Below are positions 45,420 to 56,103 of a stretch of 64,000 bases of DNA, in pieces. Location: positions 152,304,997-152,368,996 of the forward strand of contig JAUPFV010000003.1 of NCBI GenBank assembly GCA_036936605.1, read 5' to 3'. Both the position numbers and the translations under genes were made by a program. The first letter of the stretch is position 1, and each line of letters opens with the position of its first letter. Origin of the DNA: Limnanthes douglasii subsp. nivea. Lineage: Eukaryota > Streptophyta > Magnoliopsida > Brassicales > Limnanthaceae. The notes under the pieces are model-generated. The model did not search any database. It saw nothing but the letters and a program-made list of their open reading frames with translations, and had not been told where the DNA came from.

Positions 45420-48350
45420 GGTGCCTATTTTGATAACTCGAATATTATTAAAATCTTGAAAAACAATCTTTAAGCTTTGCGATAAATCCAAAAAATGACT
45501 CGTTGGTTCGGTCAGCTATCAAAACGTTAAAAACGATTTGAAGGGGATAGATGATAGACAAGAAGGGTCTACTCTGATCCACCAAACTCAATCAAAGATA
45601 GAGTTACGAATGAATAAGCTTTTGGATAAGATAAATACTATAAACGAAAGATACGATCAGAGAGATAATGAGATTCAGTCAGCAAGGCTGAAATCCAAGG
45701 CGAGACAAATGAATGAACACAATGAACCTGGAAACCAATCTAATCGATTTTGCATTGATCGTCAAATCAGGAGTGAACATAAGATGGCACGTTTCGAAGC
45801 TCCAAAAGAGCTTCATTCTTCTTGAAAAAAAAGAAACATAAACAAAATTATGTCTCGTCTATTGACGAGGAGGTTGAAAGTTTTGGATCAGGTTTTAAAA
45901 GGTACAAGGGTTCTTCGAAAGAAGAGAGGGATCAACCTAGAAAGTATAAGAAAGAGCACAAATCAATGAGAGATAATATACCTTGATGTTTGAGGGAGTC
46001 TAATTGGTGTGCAGAAAACGCGTTGAATCAGTATGATGGGGCTGATAGGAATTTATATGCTGTAATAAGAACCGAGGATCGGTATGTTCAACGTGTCGAT
46101 TGGAGGAATTCTCCATTGAAAAGTAAAATTAGATTTATTACACTTTCGAAGCATTCTGACATCACAAAAGTTGAAAAGTTCGATGGGATGCAGGATCCAG
46201 ACGATCACATCGAACAATTCAAAAATTATATGATGAATTTCAAGGACGATGATAGGCTCGTATGTCGGGCTTTCTCACGGACTTTTAAGAGAACAACTTT
46301 GAAATAGTATAACTGAATCCCAATGGGATCAATTCGAAACTTCAGAGATTTTTATACTGCCTTCCAAAGATAATTTGTTGGAAGTAAGGAGATGAGAGAA
46401 AACTGGGAGACAATTATCCAATGCAAGCAAGTAGTTTGAGAAAAGTTAAAGGATTACACAAAGCGATTTGTTTTAACAAAAGCAAGTTTGGATAATTGTG
46501 AAGAGTCGGGGATATTTGAATCAAGCTCCATCTTATCAATTCATTGGTATAAGGCCAAATTAGTGGATAAGGCCTGAATATTACGCAAACGTAACTGAAA
46601 GTATGGCTGCAATTTTTAATAAAACTAGGGGATATGTAAATTTTAAGAAGTCTGTTCCAATCAATAGGCCTAAGGAGGAGCGAAACAACAAATTTTTTTG
46701 GTACCATAATAATATTATTCATGACAGTACTTATTGCATTGCTCTGAAAAAAGAAGTCCAAACTTTAACTGAAAATGGAAAGCTACTAACTTATGTGAAG
46801 GCACAGGGCAATGCATCAAAAAATCCAGCATCGAATTCATAGCCAACCAATCCAAATATGCAAGTTAAAAATTTGATGATTTTGGATTCAAAGGTTGTTG
46901 AATTTGAAGTTCATTCGGAATACTTGGATATGGATCCAGATAAATTAATCTTGATGGCGGTGGAAGTGCCAATAAAGAAAGGGCATGTTCGGAGTTTGTT
47001 CGAGTACTTTGCGTCACTGGCTATTTTAGGGGTGATTCGATGACGGGTAATATCGATAGCTTGAGGAAAACACATATTGTTAGTTTGGCAACTTAGATGG
47101 AGGGAAAAATGTATACTCATTTTTATGGCAAAAGAGAAATTCCTTTTATTCTTTTTGATGAGGATGATTTGTGAGGAATTACAGGGCCACATGAGAATGC
47201 AGTAGTCATTGGGGCAGAAATAGCTAACGTTGAGATTAGACGCGTACTGATAGATACTGGGAGTTTTGCGAATTTCCTTTTTAAGCAACGTATTACAGGA
47301 TACGCAATCCTCCTCAAATTTCTCAGTCAGAGCGGACAATCATTCGTTTTACTGGAGTAACTGCGCGAGTAATAAGAGAATTCTAGGTGGAGGTAAGTTT
47401 TGGAAAAGGACCTTTCAAAAAGAAGGTTCGAGTATTTTTTATGGTGGTAGATTGTCCTTAAAGTTATAATGTCATTTTTGGAAGTTCATAGTTGTCAAGG
47501 ATGTATGGTGTTGTTTAAACAATCCATTAGTGTCTCAAATATGTCATTGGAGCGACCAAAAGGTTGCAAGGAAATGTTATGCCACTGCACTTCGGATTCG
47601 AGGATCAAGCAGTGGTGATTCTATGAATGAATAGCAGCCATGGTGGTTAACCTCAGATTTTGATGAAAGGGTTGACGATCCGAGGGAAGCCACAGGGTCA
47701 TTAACAGTAGGTGAAGAGATAGAGAAGTATATTTTTTCTGAGGAAAGAGCACTTCGAATAAGAACCTTACTAACCCCAGTTCTACGTCAACGAGTGTTAC
47801 CATTTTTGTCTTATAATTTGGATGTTTTCACTTGGAAAACAGAGGACGTGGTATGAGTACCGATCAAAGTGATTTTTAATAGTTTAGTTGTTATTCTGAA
47901 GGTGAAGCGTGTAATTCAAAAAAGGCAGGAATTTTTATCAGAAAAACCATAAGCGATTGATTCCGAGGTGGATCTTTTATCTAGGGTCGGACAATAAAGG
48001 GAATTCGAATATCCTTAATGGACGGCGATTCCAGTAATGGTCAAGAAGAAAAATGGGAAGTGGAGAATGTGTGTTGATTTTACGAAATTTAAATTGAGCT
48101 TGTCCTAACCACCCATTTCTTGTTCCTCGAATACACTAGCTAATTGAATCTACATTAGGAAAACAAATATTAAATTTTATGGAGGCTTTTGCAGGATATA
48201 ATCAGATCCATCTGGATCTTAAGGATCAATAATGTACTACTTTCGTCACTAACAGAGGTTTGTATTGTTATAAAGTTATGCCTTTTTTATTGAAAAATAT
48301 TGGGCTACCTACCAAAGGTTCGTGAATAAGGCATTTGCTACCTATAAATT
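45420..48350 (+). pseudogene. Gypsy 1: Ty3/gypsy gag-protease-RT, 3' truncated
   Basis: Gag is at 45538-46850 in pieces: K-V-E-K-F-D-G-M-Q-D-P-D-D-H-I-E-Q-F near 46170, which is the retrotransposon-gag signature, and F-W-Y-H...Y-C-I-A-L-K-K-E near 46700. The aspartic protease V-L-I-D-T-G-S-F-A-N-F-L-F is at about 47245. RT has K-K-N-G-K-W-R-M-C-V-D-F-T near 48045, T-F-V-T-N-R-G-L-Y-C-Y-K-V-M-P-F near 48240 and T-Y-Q-R-F-V-N-K-A-F-A near 48310, where it ends. The catalytic Y-x-D-D part, RNase H and integrase are missing. A TATA-like CTATATAAAG at 45240 and the leader at 45250-45420 may be its LTR and 5' region. Stops are frequent. Confidence 0.85.
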
Positions 48351-48825
48351 GAAATAAAATGTTTTAATTAAAGTTCATTTTTTAATTATAATAAGTTTAC
48401 AAGTTTGAAAAATATTAGCTATCTCTAAAATTTGAAGAAACGCATATTTATTGAATTGAATTATAATTTTCAGACTTGTTAAGTAAATGATATTTGTTAA
48501 ATTAGATATTCTTAAACAGATTAACTGTTAAGAGGATTGTGAATGTGTTATATGTATAGAACAAATGATGGTATGATCTGAAGATATTGAGCAGAAAAAT
48601 ATCATTCAGTGAATAATCCAGAAGCATAAAGAAAATATTTGAAACGTTGAGTGAATGTATCTCTCACATCTTCACCCTTTCAACACATAAACCAAATCAT
48701 GTCTTTAGGCACATCACAATTACAGTGTATATATATAGTGTGGAAGAAAGTAAACCCTAGCCAATATACAGACTAATATTAAATAGCTCATATACATTTT
48801 ATTCTACTCTTGACACTCTAACAAC
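48351..48825 (-). mobile_element. AT-rich spacer and 3' LTR of Copia H
   Basis: Minus strand: TTTGAGGGGGTTGTTAGAGT (polypurine tract, then LTR start) lies at about 48822-48835, followed by a plausible LTR to about 48570. The far LTR end is not defined. 48351-48550 is AT-rich and unassigned. Confidence 0.5.
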
Positions 48826-49870
48826 CCCCTCAAATTAAAGCATGAAGATTATGAATGTCGAACTTGCCAAGCAAAAACTCAAATTTTTGCTTGTTTAGTG
48901 CTTTGGTAACGATGTCTGCATGCTGAGACTTAGTGGGCACGTGAGATGTGCAAATAACCCTATCAAGTATCGCATCTTTTAGAAAATGACAATCTACTTC
49001 AATATGCTTTGAACGTTCATGAAACACAGGATTGTGAGCAAAATACCCATTGTCCAGTTGTTGACGATCTTTCTTGCGGTTGTAGACGACCCATCGACCG
49101 GTTGGTTACGAACCCTCAACCGGTTGTAGACGACCCCTCGACCGGTTGTTAACGACCCTTTGTTCGGTTGTTGACGACCCATCGACATGTTGGTGACAAC
49201 CCTTTGTCCGGATTCTGAAAACCCCTAGACCGGTTGTAGACGAACCCTCTATTGGTTGCTCACGACCCCTCGTCCGGTTGCTGACGACTCCTCAACCAGT
49301 TGACTTGGTGATTGCAAAACACGATCAAACGAGCTTTTAGGCGCTCTACTCTTCCAACAGAAAGATATTTAATTTTATAAATCCACTGATTCCCCAAAGA
49401 TTTCTTCAATTATGGTAGATGCACCAAGGTCCAAGTATGATCATCGTCTAGTTCTTGAATTTCATGTTGTATTTTCTCTCTCCAATTAGGGTGTTACATA
49501 GCCTCTCATAATGACTTAGGCTCATCCCAAGAGGTAATATATGCAAGAAAAGAGCGGTGTGCCAAGTAGAAAGATAACTTTTTATAAAATAAGTGAGAGG
49601 ATAAAGCATATCGTGATCATAAGATGGACTAGAACCGAGAGCATGAGGAGCACATGCCATTAAATGTACTATTGTAGTCATCACAAAATCTTTCAAACGA
49701 GTAGAAAGAATTTTATTACGCTTGTCTCGTCCAAGATTTGAAGAAATTCCTGGAGTATCTGAAACAACATCCAAAACTACTGGCGGATCAGAGACACCGC
49801 TGCGACCAACTGGAGGCGGATATTGTGCATCACCGACCTTGGTAACCTCCATGAGTGGCGCTAGCATAGG
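48826..49870 (-). pseudogene. Copia H: RT start joined to RNase H end across a minisatellite
   Basis: 49867-49450 carries the integrase-RT linker (Y-E-R-L-C-N-T-L-I). 49450-49315 carries the RT start (W-T-L-V, then L-G-N-Q-W-I-Y-K-I-K, then L-K-A-R-L-I-V). 49027-48830 carries the RNase H end (S-K-H-I-E-V-D-C-H-F-L, then A-D-I-V-T-K-A-L). Everything between, including the RT catalytic core, is missing and is replaced by a roughly 250-bp CGACCGGTTG repeat array. Confidence 0.8.
49060..49312. repeat. Minisatellite, unit like CGACCGGTTGTAGACGACCC
   Basis: About ten imperfect copies of 22-25 bp. It is GC-richer than the surrounding DNA and occupies the deletion junction of Copia H. Confidence 0.85.
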
Positions 49871-49984
49871 GATGCTGCCATGCTATGACTCCTCCTCTTC
49901 ACTCGGCAAAGCCTTCTCAACTTCCTCCCAAATATGAACAATGTCATGTGTTAAATATGAACAAAGATTTTTGGAAGGTACTTG

Positions 49985-50265
49985 TGGTTCATGTGTAATC
50001 CGTTATTAGTGATTCACATGCTACTGTTGATTCTACTTCGTATTTAACCAATTGCCCGCGATACACATTCAACTCTTGATTCTCAGTTTCAATTTAACAC
50101 ATAATTCTCAATTCGCATTTAAGCCTTTATTCTCAGTTCAGATGTAACACATTACTCTTAGTTCATATTCAACATTTGATTCTCAATTCAGATTTAATAA
50201 ATGATTCGCGATTCACATTTAACTGATGATTCTAAATTTGGATTTAGCACATAATTCTCAGGCAC
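49985..50265. repeat. Minisatellite, unit like TTCTCAATTCAGATTTAACA
   Basis: About eight to nine imperfect copies of 30-33 bp (variants GATTCTCAGTTTCAATTTAA and GATTCGCGATTCACATTTAA). It ends where the Copia F reading frame begins. Confidence 0.75.
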
Positions 50266-51972
50266 TCAATCCTACACTGACAGTTGACCTACCACTTCCT
50301 CACCCTGAATCTTCACAAACCTTATCCACCACTCTTAAAACTCACACCATGCAAACTAGGTCACAAGAGGGTACCCTTAAACCTAAGTCTCCCGATATTG
50401 GGTCCTTAACCAATACTACCTTGTCCACTCCTAAACCTACAAAGTACTCTAAATCTGTGTCTAATCCTAAGTCGGTTGCTGCTATGGATAGTGAATACAA
50501 GGCTCTAATGGTAAACAACACCTGGACACTGGTCCCATGGTCTCCTACAATGAATGTTGTTGGGTGTAAGTGGGTGTTTAAGCTCAAGCACAACATGGAT
50601 GCGTCTATACAACGCTATAAAGCAAGACTGGTGGCCAAGGGGTTTCATCAAACCCCTGACATTTATTTTTCAGAAACTTTCAGTCCAGTCATTAAGGTCT
50701 CTACTTTCAGACTGGTACTGACTCTTGCTGTGTCTAAGGAATGAGAAGTATGACAGCTTGACATAAACAACGATTTTTTTAATGGCTACCTAACTGAGGA
50801 TGTCTACATGACTCAGCCTGAGGGGTTTCAGGACTCTTTGCATCCCACACATGTATGCAAGCTGCACAAAGCTCTGTATGGACTTAAACAAGCTCCAAGA
50901 GCCTGGTATTCTAGACTCAGAGACACTCTCCTTAGTTGGGGGTTCCACAACTCTAGAGCAGACTGCTCTCTCTTCTACTATGTCTTTCACACTACTGTGA
51001 TTTTAATTTTAGTCTACGTTGACGACATACTGGTTACAGGGAGACAAACTCAGTGCTTGACTCAGTTTGTTCACTAGTTGAATGCACTTTTTTCATTAAA
51101 AGACATGGGGCCATTTCACCTTTTTCTTGGAATCGAGGCTCATCGTGACCCCACTGGTATCTACCTAACTCCGCATCAATACGTTACTAACCTGCTTGCT
51201 GCTCAAGGATTGTCGCTGTTCAAACCGTGTCCCATCCCAATGGCTGCTAGTGTTCATCTGTCAAGCACCTCTGGTACACCTCTTCAGGACCCTACACCAT
51301 ATAGAAGCTTTTTAGGTGCGCTTCAATATCTGACCCGCACAAGACCAGACATTGCGTTCGCTATTAAAAACTTAGCCAGTACCAACAAAGTCCTACTAGA
51401 ACTCACTAGCAGTTCTTAAAAAGATTCTTGAGGTACTTATCTGGTTCTCGGTGGCTTGGACTCCATATCAAACCGTGTGATAATCTCCACCTTAAAGGAT
51501 TCTCAGACGCTGACTGGGCTTCTTCCCCTGATGATAGATGCAGCGTTGGAGCTTACTGTGTCTACCTAGGGGATTCACTTGTCTCCTGGTCTTCAAAAAA
51601 GCAGCACATCGTCGCTCGATCCTCTACTGAGTCAGAATATCGCGCACTAGCAAATCTGTTTGCTGAACAGATGTGGTTACGGTCTATCCTCTATGAAATC
51701 AAACTCCTCGTTGCTCCACCGTCGGTTATCTGGTATGACAACCTATGGGCCAGTTCGTTAGCTTCTAACCCAGTCTTTCACCACGAACAAAGAACATCGA
51801 GCTTGATGTGCACTTTGTTCATGACCATGTTCTTCAGGGAGCTCTTCAGATCAAGTACGTTCCGTCTCAAGACCAGTTGGCCGACTCTCTTACCAAACCA
51901 TTGACGCATTCACATTTTCTGTTTCTCTAGGACAAACTCAGAGTCATCGATTCGCCCCTTCGTTTGCGGGGG
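50226..51972 (+). pseudogene. Copia F: RT-RNase H half, nearly readable
   Basis: RT: L-V-P-W-S-P near 50530, [19 protein letters not shown], then D-V-Y-M-T-Q-P-E-G-F, Y-G-L-K-Q-A-P-R-A-W-Y and the catalytic L-V-Y-V-D-D-I-L-V at about 51010. Next come T-R-P-D-I-A-F-A and RNase H: S-D-A-D-W-A-S-S, S-S-K-K-Q-H-I-V-A-R-S-S-T-E-S-E-Y and V-I-W-Y-D-N. Only a few stops (near 50743, 51076 and 51418) and one frameshift (about 51790) break it, so this is a relatively young remnant. Gag, protease and integrase are absent. A polypurine tract with GCGGGGGGATGT ends it at about 51972. Confidence 0.88.
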
Positions 51973-52330
51973 GATGTCAAGAGTAATCCTCCACTAGCTC
52001 TAGTGACTTTTGCCGGCGACAGAGGAGGTCTCCACCGACAGTAATTGGAAGAGAAACAAAAGGTAAAGTCAGCTAGGGTTTCAAGTACCTCTAGCTGACT
52101 TCCTGATCGAACTCAAAACGACAATTGGATAGGTGTTTTGATTAAATGGTCTTGCCCTAGTGCAATCCGGGTCGAGCCTTTAGTGCAGCCCATTGACCCA
52201 TGTTTCTCAACTTAGACTAGCCCTATCACACATTCTAATGCTGTAAATTGAAACTGGATTGTATTTACATTTATATACAAAATCAGAATGTAACAACCTG
52301 TACCTCCTTTGCACTCTCTCTTATGTAACA
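51973..52330 (+). mobile_element. 3' LTR of Copia F
   Basis: It starts TGTCAAGAGTAATCC immediately after the polypurine tract. The 3' limit is not certain because no 5' LTR remains for comparison. Confidence 0.55.
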
Positions 52331-52829
52331 AGAAAAGATTCCATCCATAGCTGTACAACTGTGAGTGGTTTTGATTAAGGAATCTAAAAGAATAAAAATT
52401 ACAAGAACAAATATTCTTCTCCTTCAATAATCTATGTCTCCATTTTTTACTGTGTACGACCCTGTATTGCAACTGGGTTCCCGTGCAGCGGGTTTGGGTA
52501 ACATTATGGAAGTTGAGTCGGTACCCTGAATATTTGGAGATCTCATGTTTTATTTTAAGAAGATTAGTTTTGTTAGAGATAAATTTTGTGTACTGGTCTT
52601 CTGTATAAAATTTGTGTCTCTGTGGATGTAAGTTTTTTTCACAATTCAAACAAAATAAATTTGTACCATGTGATTGGTTTGTTTTTTTGTCATAAACTCT
52701 ATGTTGCAAGGTTCACAAAGTCGAATCTCTAATTTTTTAATCTCCATATTGACTGAATCTTAATGTGATTACCACTAACCAGTGTTTAAAATATGTTGTT
52801 GGAGGCCAAGTATGAGTGGTTCTGAAGAT
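52331..52829. other. No gene recognised
   Basis: Intermediate DNA between Copia F and Gypsy 2. Open stretches on the minus strand show no family motif. Confidence 0.45.
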
Positions 52830-55800
52830 TCAAAAGATGGCCAAAGAAAGCTGTGTCACCGCTCTTTGTCCAATGTCTTTAGAAAATATCACAACTAAAA
52901 AGGACTAGCAATTACTAGAAACCTATTCGGATCCAAGCAAATTAGATGATCCAAAATATACTTCTAGTGTTGTTATTCATATTGAAGATGTTGAAGTACA
53001 GAGTCTAACATATGGGAAAAATTTCGGAATTGGAACCAACTTGCCACCATAAATTGAAAGTAAAGTTGTTGTCTTTCATATCTAAGAATTTACATATGTT
53101 TGCTTGGTGTCATGAAGATGTAACCGGTGTACCATCTATCATAAATTTCCTTAAGCTATAAGTACGATCCGAAGCGGGCCCAGTGATACAGAGAAGAAAG
53201 GATTTTTCTCAAGAAAAATATGAAGTTATTGTCAAAGAGGTAGACATGTTAATAAAGGTGGGTCCTATTCGGGAACCGCAATAACCATTATGGACGGTGG
53301 ATCTGGTGCTCTTAAAAAAGATCTCAACAGGGCATGTTTATGGCTGTCAATTGTTTCGGAACCAAACGGATAAAACCGATAGAACCGAAATGTAACCAAA
53401 GCGATAGAATGGATAAACCGGTAGAACCCATAGGTAATCGAGCCAATAAACCATTAGAACCGATTACTTTTTTAATTATTTATTTTTATATATCTATTAC
53501 CAAAATTATTACTTAATTACCCATTTTTTAAAAACAATCAATGATTAATTTTGAAATCTTAATTTTTATATCATATATAAAAAAAAATCAGAATCAAAGT
53601 ATAATTGGAGTTAAATTTTTTAAGTGGATCAAATCGGGCCCAAACCAGACCGATAACAGATAGAACAGAAACTGAATTGAACCAAAAACTTAATCGTTTG
53701 GTCCAATTCCAAAAACTAGACACGAAAGCTTAGTGGTCTGATCATCTCTGAACCGATTAGCTTAGCGGTCTGGTATGATTCCGTCAAAGCCCGGACTAAA
53801 CCAAACCGATAATAGCCCTATGCTTGTACAAACGATTCTTTCCATGTCCATCGGGTACAACAGTTGATATATTTCCCTTTTGGATATAAATTGTTTTATT
53901 TGATGGATTCATTTTTATGGTGCAATCAAATACAAATGGATATGAAGGATCAGGAGCACACTATATTAATCAATGACACCATGCTGCATTTCTATAAGTA
54001 ATGCCTTTTGATTTAAAGAATTATGGGGCTACTTACCAACGCTTAGTCAATAAAGCCTTTGCTAGTTAGATTGAGAGAACTATATCATTTTATATTAATA
54101 ACATGATGGCGAAAATTCTAAGGGAGGAGGATCATTTTCTTGATCTCAACATAAAAATTTCCAACCTAGAAGCCATCAATTTAAAGATAAATCTAGAGAA
54201 GTGCACTTTTGGCGTACGATCTTAAATTTTTTGAAGACTTGTTATGAATGAGAAACAGATTCAAGTGACCCAACCCAATAAGATGCAGTGTTGGCTATGC
54301 ACCCTCCTAGATCTAAAAAATAAGTTCAAGTGTTAATTGGAATGAGGAAAACTTTAAATAGGTTTATATCGAGGTGATCAGACATATATGCACAATTCTT
54401 CCAAGTATTGAGAAATTCCAAAAAAATCAATTGGTCATCAAACTGTGACAAGACGTTCCTCGAAATCAAGAAACATTTTTATTCACCTATTAATTTATTT
54501 GAACCAGTATTGAAAGAAAGAATCTATGTATACTTGGCAGTATACAATCATGCTATAAGTGCAATATTAGTCAGAGAGGTTTACAACTACCCTTTCCTAG
54601 TTTGTTATGTTAGTAAGAGTTTGTTAGATGGTGAGAAAATATATCTAAAGCTAGAAAAATCAGTCTCAACTTTGGTAATAGCAACCATAAAAATAAAGCT
54701 ATACTTTCAAACGAACTCTATCACCGTTCGAAGTTCTTTTCCACTCGTAGGTATGCTGCAAAAACCGGATATATCGGGTCGGATTACCAAGTGGTCCGTG
54801 GAATTGGAGGATTATGATATCGATTTTGTTCCTTGAACAACAATCAAGCACAATATATGTCACAATTCTTGATTGACTTTCATTCATGACGACTCTATAT
54901 AGAATCTTTCGTCAATAAGCCTCGAAAATAATGGGTAATTCGAATAGATGGAGGATCTAGTTTGATGGATTGTGGAGCAGGAATTCGTTTAATCTCTCCC
55001 TTTGGAGGCTTAATGTACCAAGCCATACATTTCAGTTTTGAAGGTGTCAAACAATGAATCTGAGCACAAAGTAGCAATAGATGGCTTGAGGCTTGCTCAA
55101 ATTTGTGGTGCCAAAAGAGTCTGATTGGTAAGTGTTTCACAACTTCTTATACATCAAGGTCACAAGAAAAATAAAACAGAGAAAGAACAGTTGGTAAAAT
55201 ATTTGCAAGTATTGACATAAACTACTGCATATTTTAAAGATGTAAAGTACGATAATGTACTTAGAGTTGAAACTTCAATAGTTAACTTTTTAGCCACTTT
55301 TGCATACACCAAGGAATATCTTTGGATTTTGGTAAAAGAATTCATTTCCATAACAACAAACCTCGAAGTGTGAGTTGGAACCGAGGAAAGGTTTCAAGTT
55401 TCTAAAATAATAAGGCAAGAGTGGAGGCATGAGATCCAAGTATTTATTACTAAAAGAATCATTTCTAAACATAAAAACCTAGCTAAGAAATTAATTTTAA
55501 AGCACATGGTTTTTAATTTTTGAGAGGTATCCTCTACAAGATATATTTGAACAAGCGTATGTTGAATTGCCTCAGATCCGATGAGGCCCCAACAATTTTA
55601 TTTGACTTACATAATGCGGAAGACTCTACCGATTATGGTTATAAAGATTTTACTAGAGCGCTCTTGTTAGCAATATATTATTGGTCATCCATCATAATGG
55701 ATACTAAAGATCTAGTTAAAGATATGATCCACGCCAGAGGTTTAGAAATGATATATATGTGTCAGCATTTCTTATGCAATAAATATCAAAAGTGGTACAT

Positions 55801-55975
55801 TTTCATAGATGTGGACTTGATTTGGTTGGACCCCTTCCAATTGCTTTTGGAGGGTATCGAACCATTATACAAACAATTAATTATTTATCCAAGTGGCTGG
55901 AAGCTGCACCGCTCTCCGGAACTACTTCCAAAGCAGTAATCAAGTTTATCATTTCCAACATGTGTTTTAGTTATC
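52830..55975 (+). pseudogene. Gypsy 2: Ty3/gypsy RT-RNase H-integrase, interrupted by a MITE
   Basis: The pre-RT segment I-G-T-N-L-P-P is near 53030. RT has H-M-F-A-W-C-H-E-D-V-T-G-V near 53095 and L-N-R-A-C near 53320, resumes after the insertion with F-P-C-P-S-G, and continues with Y-Q-R-L-V-N-K-A-F-A near 54040 and L-E-K-C-T-F-G-V near 54195. RNase H: W-S-S-N-C-D-K-T-F-L at about 54430, then K-S-V-S-T-L-V, and D-G-G-S-S near 54945. Integrase: D-L-V-G-P-L-P-I-A-F-G-G at about 55810 and Y-L-S-K-W-L-E-A-A-P at about 55885. The integrase is cut at 55976 by Copia G. Many stops are present. It overlaps in family with Gypsy 1 but covers the 3' half that one lacks. Confidence 0.85.
53335..53823. 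mobile_element. hAT-like MITE inside Gypsy 2 RT
   Basis: The insert separates R-A-C from L-Y-K-R-F-F-P-C of the RT. Its ends GGCTGTCAATTG and, reversed, AGGGCTATTATCGG resemble the GGGCTGTCAAT-type ends of plant hAT MITEs. It is rich in AACCGAT/ACCGATAGAACCG words. The flanks ATGTTTAT and ATGCTTGT match at 6 of 8 positions, a decayed 8-bp target duplication. Confidence 0.6.
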
Positions 55976-56103
55976 CTCTCTGTTCAAAATTATATCTATG
56001 ATTTTATCCAATGGAAATTTTTGGAGAACCCTAAAAATATTTCAATAAGAAATTGTTTACAAGACTTCAAAGATTATCCGGAAACGAAACACTGTTTTCT
56101 ACA
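55976..56103 (+). mobile_element. Truncated 5' LTR of Copia G
   Basis: The last about 128 bp of the LTR, matching 60413-60540 with about eight differences counted by eye. It interrupts Gypsy 2 integrase. Confidence 0.75.

Noticed and set aside
49060..49312. CGACCGGTTG array as a centromeric satellite or a coding repeat
   Set aside because: Only about ten short degenerate units in a single place, stops in the relevant frame, and located at a transposon deletion junction.
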